Origin: Deltaproteobacteria bacterium Ga0077550
GTDB lineage: Bacteria > Myxococcota_A > Polyangia > Nannocystales > Nannocystaceae
Reading direction: 5' to 3'
Assembly (NCBI GenBank): GCA_001464385.1
Contig: LNFB01000093.1
Location: 1 to 33,182 of the forward strand
DNA: 33,182 nucleotides
Positions 22,721-33,182 of the stretch are shown one piece after another; the stretch's first letter is position 1, and every line of letters starts with the position of its first letter. A program made the position numbers and the translations under genes. A model generated the notes under the pieces. It made no database searches. It had not been told where the DNA came from and saw only the letters and a program-made list of their open reading frames with translations.

Positions 22721-24541
22721 ATGACCAACCACGATCGACGAGCGCAGCCGCGTGTCGAGTGGACCGGTGAAGCGGTCGCCGCCTTCGGCGCCCGCGAGGT
22801 TCGGCTCCAGACGTTCGACCTCAGCGTCGGCGGCTGCTCCGTCGAGACGCCGTGGTGTCCGCGGACGGGCGAGCGCGTCGGCATCGTCCTGCAGCTCGAC
22901 GGCGAGCCGATCGGCGCGTGGGCCGAGGTCGCCTGGGCGTCGCGTCGCTTCGGAGCCGCCGCCGAGAGCTACCGCTGGGGCCTGCGGTTCCTCGAGCTCG
23001 AGCAGACCTGTCACGCGCGCCTCGCCGCCTTCGTCGATCATTGCCTCGCCGTCGACATGCTCGACGAGATGCTCCGCGGCGCACGCGACGAGTCGCCGCC
23101 GGTGCCTGCGTTCGGCGCCGGTGAGCTCGAGGACATCCCGACGCGCATCTTCCACCACGGTCAGGAGGTCCTGCCCGGTCGGACGTTCTTCCCCGTCGAG
23201 GCGGCGTCGGCGTTCGAGGGCGAGGCGACGGCGGAGATCGACGTCGAGTCCACGCTGACCAGCGAGGTCCCCCACACGCGGACGGTGCAGGTCGATCTCG
23301 CCGGGCTGTATGCGTCCACCGCTGGAGCCCCGGTCGAGACCGCGACGCGCACCACGCCGAGCACCGCGATGGGGCTGCACGTGGCCCCGGAACCGTGGGG
23401 CCCCGCGGGACCCGACGCGATCGGGTTCGACGGGGGCTGGGACGCGCCCGCCGCCGGATCCTCGACGGGCTGGGAGGACGGCGGAGTGTCGTCGCCGGCC
23501 GAGTTCATCATCGAGCCCCTCGCCGCAGAACCAGCGAGGCCGATGCCCGCCGCGGCGCGCAGGCCTTCGCCGATCGCCGACGGCGGCGATCCGTTCTGGG
23601 CGGGCGCCACCGCGGCGTTCCCCACGCGGACGCCCGACGCGTGGCCGACCCCGCCAGCGGCGCCCTCGGAGCCCTTCGCGGGGACGCCCGCGCACGATCC
23701 GAACGCCTACGCGAAGGCGACACCGTTCGACAGCCCGGGCATGGAACCCATCGCGCTGCCCGCCGACGACGACGACTTCGGGGGCTTCGCTGCGGCGTTC
23801 GAGCACCCGCCGGTCACGACGACGCGCCCGGCCTTCGAGTCGCCGCGTCTCGCTGCGCCCGCCGCCCCGGCGCCGACGTTCGAGGTCGGCCACGAGGAGC
23901 ACGGCTTCGACACGCACGCGTTCGCGCAGCAGCCCGTGGCGCCGCCGCCGTTCTCCGACGACGCGTTCGCGCAGCCGCAGGCGTTCGCGCAGCCGCAGGC
24001 GTTCGTGCAGCCGCAGGCGTTCGCGCAGCCGCAAGCGTTCGTCGAGCCGCAGACGTTCGCGCAGCCGCAAGCGTTCGCGCAGCCGCAAGCGTTCGTCGAG
24101 CCGCTCGCGGCGGATCCCCACGCCTTCGATCCGCAGGCGTTCGATGCCCACGCCTTCGATCCGCAGGCCTTCGATCCACAGGCCTTCGATCCGCAGGCCC
24201 TGGCGGCGCGGATCTCCGCGCGCCCAGGCCCCACGCCGACGCCGGCCGGCCCCGCGCCGATCACCGGGCCCTACCCCGCGCTCGAACCTGCGATCGCACC
24301 GGCGCCCGAGGTCGCGCCCCTGTCGGCGGACGATCTGCTCGAGCTCAAGCGCAAGCGCGTCGAGGCCCTGCTGAGCTCGGTGCCCCGGCGCGCCGATGCG
24401 AACAAGACCGCGCCGGCGAACAACGCCAAGGACGACAAGCCCGCGGCGGCGAAGCGACCCAAGCCCCGTCCGGCCGACGCCGACACCGGCCTCAAGCGCC
24501 TGTTCGACGAGGCGCTGCGGGACATCAAGCAGGGCGAGTGA
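22721..24541 (+). CDS. PilZ domain protein with long repetitive tail
   Basis: A 606-residue protein. Residues 1-110 form a PilZ domain, the main bacterial receptor for cyclic di-GMP. Both ligand motifs are present: RxxxR (Arg7-Ala-Gln-Pro-Arg11) and DxSxxG (Asp33, Ser35, Gly38). The rest is low-complexity and acidic/Pro/Ala-rich. It contains eight six-residue FAQPQA-type units, then six DPQAF-type units, and a basic C-terminal helix (LELKRKRVEALLSSV, then KRLFDEALRDIKQ). There is no membrane segment, so it is cytoplasmic. The disordered spacer with a terminal helix suggests a scaffold that joins c-di-GMP binding to a partner, as in gliding or pilus control; this is inference. No motility gene is adjacent. 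Confidence 0.9.
   Translation: MTNHDRRAQPRVEWTGEAVAAFGAREVRLQTFDLSVGGCSVETPWCPRTGERVGIVLQLDGEPIGAWAEVAWASRRFGAAAESYRWGLRFLELEQTCHARLAAFVDHCLAVDMLDEMLRGARDESPPVPAFGAGELEDIPTRIFHHGQEVLPGRTFFPVEAASAFEGEATAEIDVESTLTSEVPHTRTVQVDLAGLYASTAGAPVETATRTTPSTAMGLHVAPEPWGPAGPDAIGFDGGWDAPAAGSSTGWEDGGVSSPAEFIIEPLAAEPARPMPAAARRPSPIADGGDPFWAGATAAFPTRTPDAWPTPPAAPSEPFAGTPAHDPNAYAKATPFDSPGMEPIALPADDDDFGGFAAAFEHPPVTTTRPAFESPRLAAPAAPAPTFEVGHEEHGFDTHAFAQQPVAPPPFSDDAFAQPQAFAQPQAFVQPQAFAQPQAFVEPQTFAQPQAFAQPQAFVEPLAADPHAFDPQAFDAHAFDPQAFDPQAFDPQALAARISARPGPTPTPAGPAPITGPYPALEPAIAPAPEVAPLSADDLLELKRKRVEALLSSVPRRADANKTAPANNAKDDKPAAAKRPKPRPADADTGLKRLFDEALRDIKQGE
23966..24202. repeat. Tandem coding repeats in the PilZ protein tail
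   Basis: Eight 18-bp units (23966-24109) encode FAQPQA or FVEPQA-like hexapeptides. After three bases, six 15-bp units (24113-24202) encode DPQAF-like pentapeptides. The neighbouring units are nearly identical in DNA, so the tract is likely to vary in length. Confidence 0.9.
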
Positions 24542-24596
24542 CGCGGCTCGGCCCGCACGCACGACCCCACGTCGAGCATCGCCGAGTCACCGCGGA

Positions 24597-25772
24597 TCAG
24601 CCGGCCCGCACGAGGAGCGCCTTCAGGTAGTCGCCCTCGGGGAACGCGAGCAGTCGCGGGTGATCCGGCGGCGCGCCCCAGCGCTCGAGCACCTGCAGGA
24701 TGCCGTGGGCCTTCGCGGCGCCCTGGGCGAGCGCCGCCTCGAACTCGACCGCGCGCACGTGGCTCGAGCACGAGGCGGCGAGCAAGAGGCCGCCCGGCGC
24801 GAGCAACCGCAGGCAAGCGGCGTGGAGCATCGTGTAGCTCTGCAGCGCCGCGGCCTTGCTCGCCTCGTTGGGGGCGAAGCTCGGCGGATCCGCGATGATC
24901 AGATCCCAGCGACGGCGCTCCGCCGCGGCCGCCACGAGGAACTCGGGCACGTCCGCGACGTGTCGCGCCTGCCGCTCGGCGTCGAGCTGATTGGCGGCCC
25001 ACGTCCGCCCCGCGGCAGCGATCGCCTCCGGCGCGACGTCGACGGTGTCGACCATCGCCGCGCCACCGCGCCCGGCGTTGGCCGAGAAGCCGCCCACGTA
25101 CGCGTAGAGATCCAACACGCGCGCGCCCCGGGCGAGCTCGCGGACGCGCGAGCGACCGATGCGATGATCGAGGAACAGCCCGGTCTTCTGGCCGCGCAGC
25201 AGGCTGCCGGTGAGCGTCGTGCCGCACTCTTGCACCTCGATGGTCTCGGGCGGCGCCTCGCCCCAGGCGTGCTCGACCTGCTTCGCGCCACGCTTGCCGG
25301 TGCGGACGAGGGCGCCGACGATGCCGAGCTCGCCCACGGCTTCGCGCAGCGCGTCGAGGATCGCCGGGCGCCACGCCTGCGCCGCGGCGCCGTCGAGCTG
25401 CACGCTCGCGAAGCCGCCGTAGATGTCGCACACGACCCCGGGGATCCGATCGCCCTCGCCGTGGACCAGCCGGTACGCGGTCGTCTCCGGGGGCACGACG
25501 CGGCGACGCAGGGCGACGGCCGCAGCGAGTCGTCGGGCGAGCAGCGGTGGACCCACCGCCTCGTCGTCCGCGGTCCAGACGCGCACGCCGATCGGTCCGT
25601 CGTCGACGAGCCCGCGGCCGACGAAGCGACCCCGGGGATCGACGATCGTCACCACGGTGCCGGCGGGCAGCTCGAAGGGCTGCAGGGCGTCGCGGAAGAT
25701 CCACGGGTGCCCCGCGGCCACCGTCGCCCGCAGGGGCTTGCGCAACACGACCTGCGAGCGGGGCTTTGCCAC
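24597..25772 (-). CDS. rlmI: 23S rRNA (cytosine) methyltransferase, RlmI-like
   Basis: A 391-residue class I SAM-dependent methyltransferase of the RlmI family (m5C1962 of 23S rRNA in E. coli). The N-terminal PUA domain has VLRKPLRATVAAGHPWIFRD and RGRFVGRGLVDDGPIGVRVW. The EEHEE-like linker region follows. The catalytic domain has GQKTGLFLDHRIGRS, RVLDLYAYVGGFS (SAM), DLIIADPPSFAPNEAS, and GGLLLAASCSSHV with the catalytic Cys. Length and N terminus (MAKPRSQVVLRKP) fit the family when started at GTG 25772. An upstream ATG at 25883 with a good GGCAGGGT site would add 37 Arg/Pro/Gly-rich residues with no counterpart, so the start is uncertain. It is divergent from corA. Confidence 0.88.
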   Translation of the reverse strand: MAKPRSQVVLRKPLRATVAAGHPWIFRDALQPFELPAGTVVTIVDPRGRFVGRGLVDDGPIGVRVWTADDEAVGPPLLARRLAAAVALRRRVVPPETTAYRLVHGEGDRIPGVVCDIYGGFASVQLDGAAAQAWRPAILDALREAVGELGIVGALVRTGKRGAKQVEHAWGEAPPETIEVQECGTTLTGSLLRGQKTGLFLDHRIGRSRVRELARGARVLDLYAYVGGFSANAGRGGAAMVDTVDVAPEAIAAAGRTWAANQLDAERQARHVADVPEFLVAAAAERRRWDLIIADPPSFAPNEASKAAALQSYTMLHAACLRLLAPGGLLLAASCSSHVRAVEFEAALAQGAAKAHGILQVLERWGAPPDHPRLLAFPEGDYLKALLVRAG

Positions 25773-25894
25773 GGCGGGCGGCGAGTGTCGCCCATGCGGG
25801 CGCCCCGGGGCCAGCGCCGCGGCGCCGGGCGAGTGCCCCCCGCGAGTTCGCCGCGAATGCGGAGCCGTCGCGGTCCTCGGCATACCCTGCCGCC

Positions 25895-26896
25895 GTGACC
25901 ACCCGCATCCTCGCGATTCGCCCCGGCGACGCGGCGGCGGCCCCCGTCGGCCTCGACGCCCTGCCCGGCCTGCTGGCCGATCCCGATTCCGTCGTCTGGG
26001 TCGATCTGCTCGACCCCGGCGAGCCCGAGCGCAAGCTGCTCGAGGACGTGTTCAAGCTCCACCCGACCTCGATCGAGGACATGCTCGCCGACGCGCCGAC
26101 GCCGAAGTTCGAGCGCTTCGACGACTACATCTACGTCGTGTGGCACGCGCTGACGCCCGGCTGGGAGAAGACCCGGGACTTCACGCTGTGCGACCTCGAC
26201 GTGATGATCGGGCGCAACTACCTGCTCACCTCGCACAACCATGCGCTGCCGTCGATCGAGCAAGCCTTCACCGCCGCGGGCAAGGATCCCGACCAGCTGC
26301 GCAAGGGCCCCGCGTCGTGCGCCGCGCTCATCGCCGAGGTGCTGACCGAGCGCTACCTCCCGCTGGCGGAGCGTCTCGATCGCGACATCGACGCGCTCGA
26401 GACCGCGATCATCCGCGACTCCGGGCCCCACCTCTTACAGGTGATCTTCGACATCAAGGACATGGTCCAGCGCCTGCGCCGGGTCGGGGTCCACCAGCGC
26501 GAGGTGCTGAACCGGCTGTCGCGCGGCAGCGATCGCGACCTCGACATCGTCCCCGAGGCCGCGCGCCCGTTCTTCCGCGACGCCTACGACAACTTCGTGC
26601 GGGTCGTCGACTCCGCCGATGGCTTCAAGGAGACCGTCAACTCGACGATGGACGCGTACTTGAGCATGCAGGGGCACAAGCTCAACGAGATCATGAAGGT
26701 GCTGACCCTGATCTCGACCATCATGCTGCCGCTGACCTTCATCGCCGGCCTCTACGGCATGAACTTCGATCCCGAGGCGTCGGCGCTGAACATGCCCGAG
26801 CTCAAGTGGCGCTACGGTTATGTCGGGACCCTGGCGGTCATGGGCATCACCGCCGTGGCCTTCATCTGGTACTTCCGGCGCAAGCGTTGGCTGTGA
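25895..26896 (+). CDS. corA: CorA-type magnesium/cobalt transporter
   Basis: A 333-residue inner-membrane channel for divalent cations (Mg2+, Co2+), forming pentamers. The cytoplasmic funnel spans residues 1-255: VVWVDLLDPGEPE, LHPTSIEDML, FERFDDYIYVVWHAL, then a long helix that continues to NSTMDAYLSMQGHKLNEIMK. The first membrane helix LISTIMLPLTFIAGLYGMNF carries the selectivity signature GMN (288-290). The second helix ends FIWYFRRKRWL, with the basic sphincter typical of the family. It starts at GTG 25895; the following ECF sigma gene begins 66 bases downstream and may be co-transcribed. Confidence 0.95.
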   Translation: MTTRILAIRPGDAAAAPVGLDALPGLLADPDSVVWVDLLDPGEPERKLLEDVFKLHPTSIEDMLADAPTPKFERFDDYIYVVWHALTPGWEKTRDFTLCDLDVMIGRNYLLTSHNHALPSIEQAFTAAGKDPDQLRKGPASCAALIAEVLTERYLPLAERLDRDIDALETAIIRDSGPHLLQVIFDIKDMVQRLRRVGVHQREVLNRLSRGSDRDLDIVPEAARPFFRDAYDNFVRVVDSADGFKETVNSTMDAYLSMQGHKLNEIMKVLTLISTIMLPLTFIAGLYGMNFDPEASALNMPELKWRYGYVGTLAVMGITAVAFIWYFRRKRWL

Positions 26897-26962
26897 CGCG
26901 CGCGGGCGCGCGCAGGCCGGCATCTGGCGTGCCGCGGGCAGGCATGAAAGGCTAGCGCTCGG

Positions 26963-32019
<5,057 letters not shown>

Positions 32020-32055
32020 CGCGGAAACTCCGCCCGCCACCGGCGAGCCGGCGCC

Positions 32056-32083
32056 ACCTTACCCGCTCGGGGATCCCCGTCAA
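32056..32083 (-). promoter_or_regulatory. Possible promoter of parC-parE
   Basis: On the minus strand TTGACG (5 of 6 to the -35) is followed after 16 bases by TAAGGT, which keeps T1, A2 and T6 of the -10 consensus. The start codon lies 37 bases further on. The spacer includes most of the palindrome CGGGGATCCCCG (32068-32079), which may bind a regulator. Confidence 0.45.
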
Positions 32084-32181
32084 AATCTTGCGCCCAGACG
32101 GGGGATGTGCCGGCGGACCCCGCGATGACCGCGCGAATGGGACCGGCCGATCGGCCTCTGCCCCGGGGCGGCCTTGCTATC

Positions 32182-33180
32182 ATGGCGGCGCACGTGGCCG
32201 GCACCGGACAGTGGCGCGCCTATACCGAGGACCCGCGGGCAACGACCTCGCGGATCCTCATCGTGGACGACGATCCGGCCGCGGCCCGCGCGGCGCAGCA
32301 CATGGTCGAGGCCGAGGGCTGGACGGGCGTGGTCGCGGACTCGTGGTCCGACGCGGTGCGGCTCTTCCAGGACGAGCCGTTCGATCTCGTCATCGTCGAC
32401 GCGGTCATGCCCACGGTCGACGGCTTCAAGCTGACCCAGCTGCTGCGCGCCCGATCGACGTCCTACGTGCCGATCCTGATGCTGACGTCGCTGTCCGACG
32501 ACGCCTCGCGCGAGCACGCGCTGTCGGTCGGCGTCGACGACGTGCTGTCGAAGCCATCGAGCCCCCTCGAGCTGCGCCTGCGCATCGGCGCGCTGCTCCG
32601 CATCCGCCACCTGACATGGGCGCTCGAGGCGAAGACCCGCGAGCTCGAGGCGATGGCGCGGCGCGACGCGCTGACGGGCCTGGCGAACCGCCGCAGCCTC
32701 GACGAACGGCTCGCCGTCGAGCTCGCCCGCGCCAAGCGCTACGGCCGACCGCTCGGCCTCGTCATGCTGGACATCGATCGGTTCAAGCGCGTCAACGACG
32801 AGTACGGCCACCAGGTCGGCGATCGCCTGCTCGAGTTCGTCGGCGAGCTGCTGCAGAGCACGGTGCGTCCCTCGGATCTGGCGTGCCGCTACGGCGGCGA
32901 GGAATTCGTCGTGGTGGTCTCCGACACGACGGCGACCAACGCGACCGCGCTGGCCGAGCGCCTGCGCCGGGGCTTCGAGGCCAAGAGCGGCACGCTCACC
33001 GCGGCGCCGACCCAGACCATCTCCGCCGGCATCTCCGGCACCGATCTGCTCGGCCCCGACGCGACCGCCGAGATGCTCCTGCACACCGCCGACGTCGCCC
33101 TCTACGCCGCCAAGAACGCCGGCCGCAACCGCGTCTGCTGCTGGCACGCGGAGCTCGCGAGCACGGGCACCGAACCCTGA
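32182..33180 (+). CDS. Response regulator with GGDEF domain (diguanylate cyclase)
   Basis: A 332-residue cytoplasmic protein that should make cyclic di-GMP from two GTP when phosphorylated. The receiver domain (residues 23-140) has RILIVDDDP (acidic pocket Asp29/Asp30), LVIVDAVMPTVDGF (phospho-acceptor Asp73), LMLTSLSDD and VLSKPSSPLEL (Lys124). A short helical linker is followed by the GGDEF domain from about 160: RDALTGLANRRSLDERL, VMLDIDRFKRVNDEYGHQVG, and CRYGGEEFVVVV, with GGEEF at 238-242. RPSD (229-232), five residues upstream, is an intact inhibitory I-site for product feedback. This is a single-receiver relative of PleD. It is divergent from parC. No histidine kinase is adjacent. ATG 32125 would add 19 residues without a domain, so 32182 is preferred. 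Confidence 0.95.
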   Translation: MAAHVAGTGQWRAYTEDPRATTSRILIVDDDPAAARAAQHMVEAEGWTGVVADSWSDAVRLFQDEPFDLVIVDAVMPTVDGFKLTQLLRARSTSYVPILMLTSLSDDASREHALSVGVDDVLSKPSSPLELRLRIGALLRIRHLTWALEAKTRELEAMARRDALTGLANRRSLDERLAVELARAKRYGRPLGLVMLDIDRFKRVNDEYGHQVGDRLLEFVGELLQSTVRPSDLACRYGGEEFVVVVSDTTATNATALAERLRRGFEAKSGTLTAAPTQTISAGISGTDLLGPDATAEMLLHTADVALYAAKNAGRNRVCCWHAELASTGTEP

Positions 33181-33182
33181 GA

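Noticed and set aside
26898..26911. GC-only hairpin after corA as a terminator
   Set aside because: Alternating GC runs arise by chance at this base composition, no T run follows, and the next gene is on the same strand close by.

Overview
This is a very GC-rich, densely coded window that most resembles a myxobacterium, probably near the Nannocystis/Plesiocystis/Haliangium groups. I infer this from the many secreted lipoproteins with Asp/Pro/Ser/Thr repeats or CGDG-type cysteine repeats, an IgGFc-binding-like lipoprotein, a very large alpha-2-macroglobulin, orphan ECF sigma factors, and PilZ and GGDEF proteins alongside ordinary housekeeping genes. No insertion sequence, phage gene or CRISPR array was seen.

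Layout. 1-1.8 kb: the 3' end of a gene, a probably frameshifted gene with a HEPN-like RNKIIH motif, a small anchored Cys-rich protein and tRNA-Pro(CGG) with its own promoter and terminator. 1.85-5.2 kb: a repeat-rich lipoprotein and an ECF sigma factor (minus strand), divergent from a VLCAD/ACAD9-like acyl-CoA dehydrogenase. 5.2-13.7 kb: a small PspB-like membrane protein, divergent from a 2019-residue alpha-2-macroglobulin lipoprotein with an intact CSEQ thioester; then a lipoprotein with a MACPF-like motif whose leader can fold over its own ribosome binding site. 13.7-16.9 kb: a compact three-gene minus-strand operon of a DMATS-type (ABBA) aromatic prenyltransferase, a haem-oxygenase-like diiron enzyme and a cytokinin-dehydrogenase-like flavoprotein. 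This operon is the best candidate here for an undescribed system. 16.9-17.4 kb: a 500-base intergenic region rich in inverted repeats.

17.4-22.5 kb: a Gly/His/Asp-rich lipoprotein, a possible V4R-like protein with a recognisable promoter, an unknown protein, an IgGFc-binding-like lipoprotein, and a parvulin/DUF952 gene pair. 22.7-27.6 kb: a PilZ protein with tandem repeats, an RlmI-like rRNA methyltransferase, CorA and a second ECF sigma factor. 27.6-33.2 kb: the topoisomerase IV operon parC-parE and, divergent from it, a response regulator with an active-looking GGDEF domain.

How the genes work together. The clearest functional unit is the prenyltransferase operon: the first two genes overlap by ATGA and the third follows after 28 bases. 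It looks like a minimal pathway that prenylates an aromatic (probably indole) substrate and then oxidises it twice, by a metal enzyme and a flavoenzyme. The product is unknown. parC and parE form topoisomerase IV. Most other genes are single units or pairs for the cell envelope and for regulation. Functions were assigned by recognising motifs by eye, without database searches.
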